A DNA stretch of 64,000 nt from Russula earlei. Taxonomy: Eukaryota; Basidiomycota; Agaricomycetes; Russulales; Russulaceae. This document shows, piece after piece, positions 22,967 to 34,771 of this stretch. Under the pieces are notes generated by a model that did no database searches, had not been told where the DNA came from, and was given only the letters and a program-made list of their open reading frames with translations. The position numbers and the translations under genes are program-made. The stretch's first letter is position 1; each line of letters begins with the position of its first letter. The stretch is taken from contig JAGFNK010000134.1 in assembly GCA_025769875.1 (NCBI GenBank), positions 51,812 through 115,811 of the forward strand. The letters run 5' to 3'.

Positions 22967-25621
22967 GCGTGCCATTGCCACATCTCCCTAGTCTCCTTAC
23001 CGCTCCTCTTCCCGCGTAATACACACAACCTTCTTTTTCCAAATAGAAGTCGACGGAGAAGCGCGTTGTCATTACATCCCTTTGGGCGTAGAAATCACAA
23101 AATGAAACAAGCGTTTCCCCGCAAAGTGCGTTTGCCTTTGGTTTGTACGTTTGATCGACTGCGAAAACGATCGTTGCTGCGGTAAGTCTGCCAACCCGTA
23201 TCGGGTGATGGAGCCGCGACCTTTTCCTTTTCTTGGCTACCACCTGCCCGCAAACAGATGTTGTACCCTGTGATCAACGAACTTTGACAAGCAATCGCTG
23301 ATGCGAGCTGTATTGCCTCACCCCCATTTTCGCATGTGATCGACGACTTTCTAGCAGGCAGGCACAACGGAATGATGCGCAACTTTCCCCTTGCTTGTCC
23401 AAAGTATGGCCAACGTTGGTTAGTGCATGGCTGTTCAAGTTAGCGCGAAAGAACAATTTCACACGTCTTATTGCCCCTCTCAAAGCAGCTGCGGTGACAG
23501 ATGGCGAGCCGTAATGCCCAAATCGTACTCCCTTTTCCGGAACGCTGCTGAGGTGCTCCTTATGTCGGTAGTGCTCGACTTCGGGTCCATTGGCTATACG
23601 GAGTACGGCATATCGCTAACAATCATGTGAAAGGGTCGTTAGGACCCGAGCCGAAAGTGGGAATTTTCTATTTTGACAGAACCACTAGAGCGCCCGAACG
23701 TGACTTACCATCTAGAGGTGATACTGCTGGTTCTGTGACGGACTGGACCTGGCCACGTCGCGCGGCTCGGCGGCCGCCGACGAGTCCTCGTGGGACGCGA
23801 TGGCCCTCCGGGAGAAGGAGACGCAATAAAGCCGTCATGAAATGTTTACTGTGGACGCGCGACGACATCGGGCAGGGGTTCCAAAAGTAGGCGCGTCTCT
23901 CCCTCGGCTGGGCCGTCGATCTGCTGTCATCCGTACGTCTGGGAGGCGGGTCACGCGCGTGGCAGGGCCGGACTGTCGGTCGCCATGTCGAGAGACGTCG
24001 GTCGCTCCGAGTCGTTCCTGTCTTCTTCTTCGGCTCCTCTCTTTTTATTAAGGGGACTGACTGCAATGCGATGGGTTGTCTTCGATGTGGTGTCCCGAGA
24101 GTTGAGGGCGTACGTGCGCGCCCTTGTTGGTTTGGTCCGAGTGCCTCCTCGAGGCACCCGTTCTCTGATTGCCACTGCGTATTCTCACATTTATTACCGA
24201 CCAACCAATGATGGTCGCAAACCCGACGGCCCTTTGCCCCACTGCGGTATTGTGGAGCTTTTGTTCACTTGACATATCACGCAAGGCGCGCGAGTCCGCC
24301 ACCCGCAGCCTGCCCCGGAGCACAGCCAAAAAAAGATTGACCATGAAGCCCCCTCCGTTAGTACTAACTGCATGCCCAACTATATATCCATAAAAGGTGG
24401 TAAATCGGTGTTGGGGGTCCTCGACTGAAATTAAGTTCTGGATTTGTACTAGTAAGTCACCCTCGAGGTAATAGTCCACGACCACCGCCACGCTCTGGCG
24501 TGGCAACGGCGATGCAGGCGTGGTATCGGCCAATAGTTTTGAGCCTGGACTACCCTTGGCGAGTTGATATGTGGAAAGGATTTACAACCCCCAACAACCG
24601 AAAACAGAACGTTTCCCACGCGGTCCATGCACCCGGCGAGCTGGTGCCGGTTGCCGGCTCTGCGGCGCAGCCAAGTCGAAATATTCTAAACTCCTGGGGC
24701 AAAGTAGAACTCGAAACAGCACTATCGTAAATAAGACATCACGTTATTCGGGGTCTGAGAAAGGAAAGAAAAAAAAAAACAATCAACAATCGATTGCGGG
24801 TGTCAACTATCATGCTGTCTGAACATGGCATAGACAATAGAAGGACCAGCGGCGCACGTTGGGCGCATCACCAGTAAGCCCGGATTGCTTCCAGAGTTCC
24901 AACCAGAGCAATACTATGGGAATCTGGGATGAGTCAATCACTATGCGGTGCGGTGATACGACGGGGGTGGAGGGACGAGGCGTCATGAAGAAGCCCAGGC
25001 GGCGGTGATTTCCATATAGAGAAATGTGCCTTCTATAAAAGTAAATAAACGTGGGGGGTGGGGCTGAGCCACGAGGTCGGCCTGGCGCAATGCCGGGCGG
25101 GCCGGTTCGCTTAACAGATAGCACATTCGCTTGCCCTTCACGCTCTTTCATTCCTCGGGTAACGGTGACCCTTGTCTGACGCTTGCTCTGGCATATCGCT
25201 ATTGTTCTCTTTTGACGACAGGGCAAGGTCAGTGCACCCTCTAGCTGCACGGCCACCCCAGGGCCCTTGTCCGGTACGCGGCCAGCGAGGGGCTCGAAAG
25301 AGAAACCGGGATCAACAAAATCCTACCAGTTTTCGAAAAAGAAAGTTTTGGGGTGATGTTCGTTTTTCGCGCCTTGTTCTTGCGGCCGGTCGAACTGGAT
25401 CGGGCGTGGCTTTCACACTTTCCCCATTTGAAAGGCCCAGAAGCGCCACGGCCAGACGCTGGGCGCACACGCGCTGACCCCGAGAACCTGGAAAGGTACC
25501 GAACGAGGACCGGGAACAGCCATGGGGGGACGCACCCTCTTAATGCGCGCGAACCGCTTTCAACTCCTTTCATTCCCATCCCCCATCCTCATCGCATTGC
25601 TGTCTTCTACACTTGACCGAC
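22967..25621. other. 2.65-kb intergenic stretch, no gene seen
   Basis: There are several frames of 80-180 codons, none with an ATG start plus splice support or any recognisable domain. The right end carries the leader of the zinc-finger gene. I see no RNA gene here. Confidence 0.4.
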
Positions 25622-27298
25622 ATGTCTCCGCAATCGCTGTACTCTCGCGTCAGAAACTCCCTGGCATCGCACACGACCCATTCCCTCCGTGCGTATGCGT
25701 CGATGGGCTCGGATCCAGTCCGCTTCGAAAGTTATCCACCGATCGTTTTCGAAGACCCGAACACGTTTGCAAGCGTGCTTCGCGAACTGGACACCAATTT
25801 TGCCATTCAAGCGTCGAATCAATATATTCAAGCCATCATTGACTCAACGTAAGTCGTCTCGCCAAACGCTCCCGGATTCGCTCTGACATTCATTCGCTCC
25901 AGACAACGGTATGAACGCGAGGTATATCTCGATTCTGTCTATTGTGTGCGGATTGTAGACACCGCCGTACAACTCGCATTTGATCCATACCAATTCGCTG
26001 CGTTTATCGTAGGTCAATCCATCATGCGCTCTGACCCGCCTCTCATCATTATTTCCTTCAGCGTACCGATAAGTCTCTGGCCCTGTGGGGAAACGATGAG
26101 GAATTCGTCCTCTCCACTTGGACGGACGTTATAACTCGTATTCAGAATCTATTTGGGTCTGTAACGCCAAACTCAACGCTGATGGCCGGCCCATCGGCGT
26201 TTGGCTATATCGAGGGGCTCGAGGGAAGCGATTCCCTGCCGCCTCTGAATGAACTATCGGCCCTGGCTACGGTCGTTGGCCCAACGGCGCCATCACTGAT
26301 GGTCTCCCATGCGTCATCGGAGTCGTATCTCTCCTCGTTACTGCCGTGGACGCAGAGTGAGTCTCTGGACTATGAGGTGAGTCTCAAAGCTGTTTGAGCG
26401 CTCTCCTCTCATCATTCACTTCATGTAGCTTGTGTTTAACCCCTCCCCCTCTAGTACGTTGGATTCTCCCCTCACGGGCGATTTTGGGAATATCTCCCTG
26501 TATCCCGCCCCCCTCGTGGGTCCCAGTGATATTTCGCCTGAGATGACCGTCATCACCAGCGACGGGGAGGGATCGCCTGCAGTGTCGAACAGCTCATCGA
26601 CGAGATCGGGGAATCCGCCCCTCGCACAGGGAATGTCTTCTTTCCGGCGGCACTCGATCGGAGAGGCGAGCGCACTTTCGGTGTGTGCCATCGTCCAGAA
26701 GACGAAGCGCGGGGTAAGCGAGGAAGACGTTTCCTTCGAAGTCAAGGGCGAGGCCGATGTCCATCATGGCCTCGTGTCAGGGGCGGGCGTGTACAAGCAC
26801 AGCCGGTCCGTCATGGGAGTATCTGCGGCATCTGCCCCGGCCATCTTTTCTGTCCCTCTCCCTGAAGTCGAGCAGGGGAGCGACGACGCCGAGACTGGGT
26901 CCGTTGACAGGAACAGCAGCGAGCCGTTCGACGACCTTGCTTTTGGATCACCTGCCCCAAGCTCCATTCCATCTCCCGCTCCATCCATTCCCGCTCCCGC
27001 TTTCGACTCAGCACCAGCAACGTCGAGCTCCACGTCTGGGCAGCGGCGCCCCCGCGCGCGCCGACGTTCGGGTGCCACCTCGCGCCAGAAGCGGACACCA
27101 TGCGAGTACTGCACGAAAACGTTTTCACGCATACAAGATGCCCAGAGGCACATCGCCACGTCGTGCAACGCCAGCCCCAAGAAGATGGGCGTGGAGTGCC
27201 CCAAGTGCGGGTCGGTGCTATCCCGGCTGGACGCGGCACAGCGTCATTGGCGCCAGAATCGGGCATGCGCGCCGCCGGAGTGGGCGGATCATGCATGA
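25622..27298 (+). CDS. Zinc-finger protein, C2H2/C2HC type, possible transcription factor
   Basis: Exons 25622-25848, 25903-26008, 26062-26376 and 26429-27298 close at 506 codons, giving 505 residues. The last 70 residues hold two fingers in tandem: CEYCTKTFSRIQDAQRHIATSC and, 10 residues later, CPKCGSVLSRLDAAQRHWRQ followed by NRAC. Both keep C-x2-C-x12-H but end in Cys rather than His, so they are C2HC variants. A basic patch (RRPRARRRSGATSRQKR) just before them may be a nuclear localisation signal. The N-terminal 110 residues look folded (IVFEDPNTFASVLRELD, then QRYEREVYLDSVYCVRIVD), and the middle is Ser/Pro-rich. I infer a DNA-binding regulator with target unknown. Confidence 0.8.
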
Positions 27299-28515
27299 GA
27301 GGTCACCTCCTGCTGCCCCCCCCCGCCGTGGTTTCTTTGTCTTTTTCTTTTCTTATGATCGATACGACAACTCGGTGCGACATGATGCATGATGGATGGA
27401 TTTCCATATACCACTCTACTCTCTCTGTTTCGGCTTTTCCTCTATCCTCTGTTCCCTTCCAACACATGCCCATTATCACCCCAGCACCACGGCACCACCA
27501 TCCCGTTCCTCGTCGCGTCCCTTTTTGCTATGACTTGTTCCTCTATTGTTGTACTCACATCATCGCGTTTCAAGCTCATCAAAGTTTATTGTCCTGTAGG
27601 CCACTTTTCAACTTCCTCGCTTCTCTTTCAATTACACGTTGTAGAGCCACGTAGTTATCGCAAGTACAGCACAGGCACTCGAGCATCCCATCTCACGTCC
27701 CAGACAACAAATAACGTCTCTGTCTTCCGCCCCCTCTCACGCTATTACAACTGCCGACGCCCGTGGATCAATCGAAACATCTTTCTCTTTCCACATTTGG
27801 TCCTTGTTGTCCTTTCGTCATACCCCTGCTGATCGAAGCTTGCCCTGTCTGCGCGGCTGGAGTTCTGATTTGTACCTGAACATGACTCCCCCTGAAAATT
27901 TCGACAAACAAAAAATTTGATTCACCACCATCCCCCCCCCCCCATCCCCCATCCTTGCACCGTAACCTACCTACTGCTCAGGCTGCATGGCTCAACCGAT
28001 TCGTCGGATCTTTTTTTTTTTTTTTCCCCACCAACGCCTTCGCTCAAAAAACGGGGAGATCTCGTCGTCGCTTCCGAGGCTGCCCGACGCCACATCGATC
28101 CCACCCCCACGGCAACCCCGCCTTGTCTTGTCTGCGTTTGTTTGTGTTTGCCGCAGGTGATTTCTTACCATTACGGAGATGCCGATCATGCATGCACCTT
28201 CCTTCTCATGAGGGGAAGCGAGCCAAAGTTGATCCGCTTCGGGACGCCGCCATCGCGCCGCGTCTTGCTTGCCTCAGATAGATTTTGAATCGGAGTTCTG
28301 AGAGTGAGAACTATAAATATATATCTCTCCTAGTCCTCCGCATGAGCAGCACGCCCCCTCCTCCTCCTCCCCCGGCTACCAGTACAATCGTCAAGGAAAT
28401 CAGCTATGGAGTCTCCCGTAGGCAAAGGGGAAAAAAAAACAGCGTGCTAGTCGCCATGGACCGGGTTGGGTGGTTCATCGTGACGATGTTCATCTATAGT
28501 GATCCACATCATCAA
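27299..28515. other. Convergent intergenic stretch
   Basis: The 1.2 kb between the stop codons of the zinc-finger gene (+) and Aurora kinase (-) should hold both 3' untranslated regions and terminators. There are several homopolymer runs (C at 27,935-27,945, T at 28,010-28,025). No gene was seen. Confidence 0.4.
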
Positions 28516-29953
28516 TCAACTCTGCCCGCCTGGTGGAGAGGGGGTCTTTGCGCGATGCCGCACGATCCAGGGATGGCGGCGGACGTCAGAGAGAGGCAAA
28601 CGCTTTTCGGGATCGTATTGTAAGAGCTGGAACAAGGAAAAGCCAATCACCGGTCAGCGTCCGGCAGAAGATTCCCCCCAACGAGGGTCCAGAAGCTCAG
28701 GGACGCACGCACATTTACGATCAGGTCTCGTGCTTCCGCAGAGACCTTCGGCGGAATTCGAAGATCGACCTTGGCTATTCGCTTGTATGTGGCTGGCCGA
28801 TGACCCCCGTCAGCACTAGAGCGCCCGGGGCCAAATCGGGAAAGTGTGACGCACCGTTATATCCGGACATCTCCTCAAACGGAGGCGAGCCCACGATAAA
28901 CTCGTACGTCAGTACGCCGAGCGCCCAATAGTCGACCTTCTCATTGTGCTCGCGGCCTTCGACCATCTCGGGGGGGAGGTAGTCGAGCGTGCCACAGAGC
29001 GTGGTGCGTCGGTTACTGGGCGCGTGCACGCTCCACCCAAAATCGCCGATCTTGAGCTCGCCGTTGATGGCCAGGAGGAGATTTTCGGGCTTGATGTCTC
29101 GATGGATGACGTGCTTGGAGTGAAGATAGGAAAGTGCGTCGGCCATCTGATCGATGTAGACCGCACTGCGCCGCTCCGAGAAGGAACCGTACTTGGTGAG
29201 CTGCTTGTAAAGTTCGCCCTTGCCGGCGAATTCGAGCATGAGAAATATGCGCTTCTCGTCGTGGAAATATCCGTAGAGGCGGAGGACGTTTGGGTGTCGG
29301 AGGTTTTGCTGGATTTCGATCTCGCGACGGATCTGCTTTTCCACCCGGGACTGGACGATCTCCGACTTGTAGAGGCACTTGAGCGCGAGGATGTAATTTG
29401 GCTCCACCTTGGTCCGGACCATGTAGACGCGACCAAACTTTCCCTTTCCCAGAGGGCGGCCGATATCAAAGTCGGTGAGATGCCATTCTCGTGTGGGGCG
29501 CGTCCTTGAGAGGACGAGACGAGTGAGTATTGGAGGAACAAAATAGGAACGGGGACAAACTGACCTTGACACACTAGAATCGAGGGCCAGATCTTGGGCT
29601 GCTTCCCCTCGAACCACCTCGCCGCGCTTTTCGTTCTCGATCTCGAATCCGCCATCGTACTTGCCAATGTCTAGCTCACGGTCAGGTTTGGATAGCGTCT
29701 GTGTGGGAGCAAGGGTCTTTTGTGCGGGTGCCCTCGCAGTAGGGTTTGCAGGACGGGGAGGGACTGCTTTGACGGTCGACTTTGGTTTCGCGTCGGGAAA
29801 AGGATGGGGAGCGGCGAATTTGGTGAGGAGTTTGGATACGCTTGTCTGACTTTGTGTCTTCTGGATAGGTCGTGAAGGTTTTGTCGCGCCGTTCTGTTTG
29901 GCGGAAATTTCGAGAGCAGCGATTTGTCGAGTGACAGAGCCGACGGAAGCCAT
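28516..29953 (-). CDS. Aurora-type serine/threonine kinase (Ipl1-like)
   Basis: Aurora kinase acts with INCENP, survivin and borealin at centromeres and spindle to correct chromosome attachment. The catalytic domain follows a 130-residue basic, Pro-rich N-terminus. Visible motifs are GKGKFGRVY (ATP loop), LALKCL (VAIK lysine), HRDIKPEN (catalytic loop), DFGWSVH, the activation loop [28 protein letters not shown], and RHPWI near the end. The loop threonine in RRTT and the GWS after DFG are Aurora hallmarks. Exons 29565-29953, 28855-29504, 28713-28792 and 28516-28626 give 410 codons, or 409 residues. The first intron (29505-29564) is 60 nt without a stop. An in-frame Met 25 codons upstream (30028) is possible, but [15 protein letters not shown] fits relatives better. 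The gene is divergent from the secreted-protein gene. Confidence 0.93.
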
Positions 29954-30242
29954 GGTAGCAGAGATGAACGAGTCCAGGCAGAGAACGCAAAAGCACGCAG
30001 GCGCAGAGAAGAAGCAGGCAGAGTTCAACTCTCACGTGATCGTGCTATGTTATAACGGCCCGGATCCTGCCGCTGCACGGCAGCACAACCAAATCCCATC
30101 CCGCCCGTCAGCCCCATGACATCATAAACCGCAATGAATGCCATTCCCTCTCTTGCGTATTTAAGGCCTCCCTTTCCACCTCTCCACTCCAGTGTGCCTT
30201 CTCTTCGCTCTGCGCATTCCCTTCCGTTCCTTTCTTTACATC
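29954..30242. promoter_or_regulatory. Shared promoter with TATA-like box
   Basis: The 289 bp between the Aurora start (-) and the secreted-protein start (+) carry a TATA-like gtatttaagg at 30,157-30,166, about 80 bp before the plus-strand ATG. It is followed by a pyrimidine-rich leader (ccctttccacctctccactcc). A TATA box fits a strongly expressed secreted product on the plus side. Confidence 0.5.
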
Positions 30243-31631
30243 ATGTCTACCAACGCTCGTTTCCTTCTTTTGCTCGCCTTCCTCCACCTCTCCACTCTCG
30301 TCGTTGCTGCTCCCCTCCTCCCTTCCATTCCTGGCATCCCTCATAAGCAAGTCAAGAGCAAGAGTAACTTCCCTCGGCAGCGCAAGACAGATACCGTCCT
30401 CGACACCGCCACCCCATTGGGCGTCGGAGGGACCTATCACCGCCATCAGGAGCGCAACGGTCCCTTCATTAATGGACCCTCTCACCATCCGCATTCTCAC
30501 CACGGCTCCACTTTTTCTCCGCCTGATTCTGCTGTCGATCTTGCTCGTGTCCACAGGAAGCGCGCTCCGGACGAAACCCCGTCCCCGCCCCCGCCCCCGC
30601 CCCCGCCTCCATCTCATGACATTGATGGCTCTAAGGATGTATCTGCGCCTGCCGTAGCTCCGTCTCAGCAGCAGGGCCCTCCAAGCTCTCCTGGACATGA
30701 CGGAAAGCCAGGCCCTCCCGTCCCAGGCCCGTCTTCGCCACCACCTGGCCCACCCGGCCCACCCGGCCCACCTGGTCCCCCGGGTCCTCCTGGCTATTCC
30801 TATTCCTATTCCTATTCTTCTCCTGGTCCCGCTCATGAGCAAGACGAGGAGTATCCCGACCCCAGGTACAAGCCCCACCATGTACACGAAGAATATCCCG
30901 ACGATGAACAGGAGTATCCCCATCATGGCCATGAATATTGGTATCCTCACCATGTGCAAGGCTATCCCGGTGATGAGAACAAGTATCCGTACCCTGAGCA
31001 CTCGCCTGGCTATAATACCCCTCCGCCTCATAGACCGACCAATGACTACTATTCATATCCTCGCCCCTCTTTCGACGATTCTCATGAAGTCTATCCCCAC
31101 TCACCTCACGATGAGTATCGTTCTCCTCATGTCGCGTATGATCGCCCTTATCCCGAGGAGTACCCTCATGATGAATATCCCCGCCCTCATCAGGACGATT
31201 ATCACCACCAGCCCTACAACACGTATCCCCGTCCTCATTATGATTATCCTCATGATGATTATGCCCACCCACCATATGATATGCCCTCTAATCATTACGT
31301 ACAGCCCCATAACAATGAGTATGATGGGGATCATGCATACGGGGAGCCATATGAGAACGTCCCCGGCCCTGACAAGGACGGCGCTAGCAAAGAGCCGAAC
31401 AAAGTCAAGCTTCCGGAGACATCATCGGTCGACCTTGCTTCTATGCAGTTCCCTCGGCGCGGGGATTTCACACTGCCCCGGCCAAAGGTGGATCTTGCCC
31501 ACCTCGGCACCCGCGAAGAGCTCGAATTACCGGAAGGTCGCATGAGCCTTGCTCAGGTTGGCTCGCGTAGAAGCGTTGATTCTTCTCTTGGAAATGTAGG
31601 TGAGGGCACGCTAGACAAAGCACTTCCATAG
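30243..31631 (+). CDS. Secreted Pro/Tyr/His-rich protein with collagen-like run and Kex2-type repeats
   Basis: This is a single-exon gene of 462 residues. The start at 30243 gives a clear signal peptide (RFLLLLAFLHLSTLVVAAP, cleavage after about residue 23). It is followed by a Pro-only run, a collagen-like GPPGPPGPPG tract, a YSYSYSYS run, and about 180 residues of imperfect EYPxPH/DEYP repeats rich in Tyr, His, Pro and Asp. Four copies of a VDLA-like heptad occur before basic sites: VDLARVHRKR, VDLASMQFPRR, VDLAHLGTRE and MSLAQVGSRR. This is the layout of fungal Kex2-processed repeat proteins. I recognise no named homologue. Likely roles are cell wall, hydrophobic surface layer or secreted peptides, and metal binding by the His-rich part is possible. 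The antisense long frame here is only a shadow. Confidence 0.8.
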   Translation: MSTNARFLLLLAFLHLSTLVVAAPLLPSIPGIPHKQVKSKSNFPRQRKTDTVLDTATPLGVGGTYHRHQERNGPFINGPSHHPHSHHGSTFSPPDSAVDLARVHRKRAPDETPSPPPPPPPPPSHDIDGSKDVSAPAVAPSQQQGPPSSPGHDGKPGPPVPGPSSPPPGPPGPPGPPGPPGPPGYSYSYSYSSPGPAHEQDEEYPDPRYKPHHVHEEYPDDEQEYPHHGHEYWYPHHVQGYPGDENKYPYPEHSPGYNTPPPHRPTNDYYSYPRPSFDDSHEVYPHSPHDEYRSPHVAYDRPYPEEYPHDEYPRPHQDDYHHQPYNTYPRPHYDYPHDDYAHPPYDMPSNHYVQPHNNEYDGDHAYGEPYENVPGPDKDGASKEPNKVKLPETSSVDLASMQFPRRGDFTLPRPKVDLAHLGTREELELPEGRMSLAQVGSRRSVDSSLGNVGEGTLDKALP

Positions 31632-34600
31632 AGCCAGTGCGCGAGCCTGTTACAGCTACACCATTATCGATAAATTTGTGAATTATTTTATTTGGACTGC
31701 TACCCTGACACGTCCAAGCGTCCAAGACTCGAGTCGAAAGCACTATTTATTCCTATGTCATTTATTGCACCCCGATTCCTTCCTAAATTCGTCACTGGTT
31801 GTAGGATGTGTAACAGACTACCGTGAGGACAGACACTGCGGGCTTCGTGCTTGCGAAGCGCAATTGTCGATGCGTGTTACAGTGTCTGGATGTCCGGGAC
31901 ATATAAGTGAATGATGACCACCGTTTTCGACCTTGGTCGACGCAAGGTCGCCGTTGTGTTCAGACAAGCGTGAATCGGTCCGGCCTTTTGGTTTTCTTCT
32001 GATGTGCGCCATCGGGGTCCGACTTAAGTCGTTGAAGCGCGTAAGTACTGCGCTGTTCGGGCACACGACGTTGACGAAAGAACTTTGAAAGTGAGGATAA
32101 AGCAAGTCTCACTCAAGTCATGATACGATTGATAGCCTGAGCCGGAAACGTGGCCACTGCTCGTCCTCGGGAGGGCGACGGGGACTCCGAATCGGACGAA
32201 ATTCGCGATTGTCGTGCCTGAGGAGATTCTCGCGTACATGCACTTTACAGTACGCGGCAGCTGCCAGTGGGCTGGTTTGGCCGGGATCAAGAATAGCGGG
32301 ATCGCGCAAGCTTGGGCAAGAAAGATCCGGCACGAGCCGCGAGGTCTTTCTCTTATTTTATTCATTTTTCTAAAATTTCCCTCAGTCGTGTCATTTCCTC
32401 CGGGCAGCGCTCGAGGTTTTCGGTGGGGGAAAAACAAAAAAAAAAAAAAAAAAGAGGAAACGAGAAGAGACGATCCTCGGAATTTTTTGATCTTCGCCCT
32501 GGCGGAAATGATGCGGGCCAGGACCCATCATCATTCACCAGAGAGAGGACCTCGCCGTCCGAGAAGTGGTGATAGCAGCGTCGGTTACACGCGAGAGCAG
32601 CGGACGGGTGATGAATTGAAGAAAAGAAGAGCTGGCCCTACACGGTGGCTTTGAGCGCGCTATGTAATGGACCGAGCGGGGAAAATATTCTGTAGTCCAC
32701 AAGTGACGGTACAATACAGCGATGCCGGAGCTTCAAAAAGAAGAAGCCAGAGCACAACCATTTCCGAGCTTTTATGTAATGTAATAATAAAGGTAGGGGG
32801 GGGAGCATCGGGGTTTGAGTTTGGCGAATTGGGAGTTTTTATTTTTATTTTTTTATCCACGTGGCATCTACACGAAACCAACCCGTGAATGACGAGCGAG
32901 TCGATGCAATCGGTCCTGACCAGCATGTAACTAACGTACTTGAGCAACCGTTTCGTCCCGACAAGGGCTTTTCGCCTTTGAGCCCGTGCAGGAGTCCTTA
33001 AAATCACCGACCGCAGGGCGGGAGGGACACCGAGGAGATGGCAACACCACCGCTCCCCTACCTTGTGCCGAGTCGAGAATCATGGGATGAGTTCCTGGAA
33101 ACGACAAGTGGCTTAAACCGCGGAGTTCTCGTGTTGTCCAGGACAACAGAAGGCCGCTCTCCTTGTGCCCCCCCCCCCCCGCGGCCGCGTTGTCAAGGAC
33201 CGCCTGCGCTTGTCATGGCCGTCATAGTCAGGGTCAAGTGACATCCCGACGACGGAAACGGAAGCCGCTGCATCCTGCCAGTGGGTGGTGGTGGAATGAT
33301 ATAGCGGTGCGCTTTCTCGCAAACGTTTGTTTTTTTGTTTTTTGTTTTTTTTTTTTGGGGGGGGGGAGGGGGAGGGCAAAGGAAGGATTCTCGTCCCCGG
33401 GAACGTAAGCCAGGGCGTTCGTTCTGGTGTGTATCTCGCGAAAGGAGGGTTCCAGGATTCGAACGCAAACAGACGAGGAAAACGAGGGGGTTGAAAGGCA
33501 AATGCCACGTGACCATAATGGTAGGTAGCAACGAGGTGGTGAGGGGGGGGGGGGGGGGGGGCCCGGGAGACGGGAGACGAGGAGAGGCGATCATCGCCGA
33601 CGCGTCGGCCATCCAGCCGTAATGCCTCGCTCGTCAGGCGCCGTCCACGGACCCGAACTCGCCCTCGTCACTTGCCAAAAAGGCGTCTGAACGAAGGGTG
33701 ACCGCCTGCCTGCCTTGCCCGGCGCCGCATTCTCCGTCGCAAAAAATATTTTCCGGCATTGCGCCTTGCCCGCGACGCGCCGCGTCGTTTGCGGGGTCCT
33801 CGTGTTATTCTGGGGTGGGTCGAGGCCCCATCGGCAAGCGGCAAGCTTTTGTGTTTCGTTCTTTCTTTCTTTCTTTTTCAGGGGGGAGGGGCTCGGATCC
33901 GTTGCCGCCATATTCAAGAAATAACGGTTTTAGGGGGAGACATTATATCCCGTCTCAGCTTCGCCTTCCCCCTCGATTCAGAAACGCTTCGGTTCATCAG
34001 CTCACGGCGTGCGACCGACCGACCGTACCTGGAATACATATCTCGTGGACCCACGACTCTCGGGCAACGTACGCGGGCCAAGGAAGACAAAGGGAAAACG
34101 TCATTGAGCGTCCAGATTGCCTCAGCACACCATCGTGTCACGGTTCCAGTAGAGCTCGACGAATACCCAGCCTAGCCTCGGGATAAGAGATTCCAAAGGG
34201 CATGCCGTGAGTGGCAGCACATATAACACACGCACGCACGCGCACGCTTGTCACCGGTCTGGTAAAAGTAGAGGATGCCCGGGGATTCGGGCCTCGGCGT
34301 CCACGTGGCGCGCGTCTCCACGTTTCACCGTTCCGCGCCGTTAAGAGACATTGAGTGCTCAATTCTCGCCCAACTCCCCAATGGCACTTCTTTCTCCCTC
34401 CCTCTCTCGGTGTCGAGTTAAGCATCAAGGTGAGACCTTTCCGTAAAGACGTGACGAAGCTCTGCCATGATGTTGGATGCGTCACTTGCGCTGCCGCGGC
34501 CATGACGTGATCACATCAGCTCTGAGTTGGCATTTACCAAGTACTTACTACTACCCCGTCGTGGAGAAACATCACCCACGTTCGAGGGTCATATGACGAG

Positions 34601-34771
34601 TCCGATGAAATGGGCAGAGGCCCAGCTTCTTTTGAACGAGACGAGACTCATTTTTATACAAAGTTTAACCTATTGACTGCTGCTCGTGCGATCCATATCT
34701 GTTTCTCCGCAGGATAAGGTATGACGTTTGGGTTTTTCAAGTGCAAAATTCTAAAAAGCGCCCGATCGATT
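31632..34771. other. 3.1-kb intergenic stretch, no gene seen
   Basis: There are many short frames on both strands and homopolymer runs (A at 32,434-32,452, T and G at 33,340-33,367, G at 33,544-33,561). None has splice support or a recognised domain. The sequence near 33,450 resembling a tRNA B box lacks an A box partner. Confidence 0.4.

Noticed and set aside
24048..24533. 161-codon minus-strand frame that looks protein-like
   Set aside because: It begins with TTG rather than ATG, matches no family known to me, and contains a tactaac branch-like sequence. No splice partners were found.
30108..31031. 307-codon minus-strand frame over the secreted-protein gene
   Set aside because: It is a compositional shadow of the repetitive coding sequence. 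It is Met/Ile/Arg-rich with no domain.
33420..33480. Possible tRNA from a ggattcgaacg B-box-like sequence
   Set aside because: No A box, acceptor stem or anticodon arm could be placed at the right distance.
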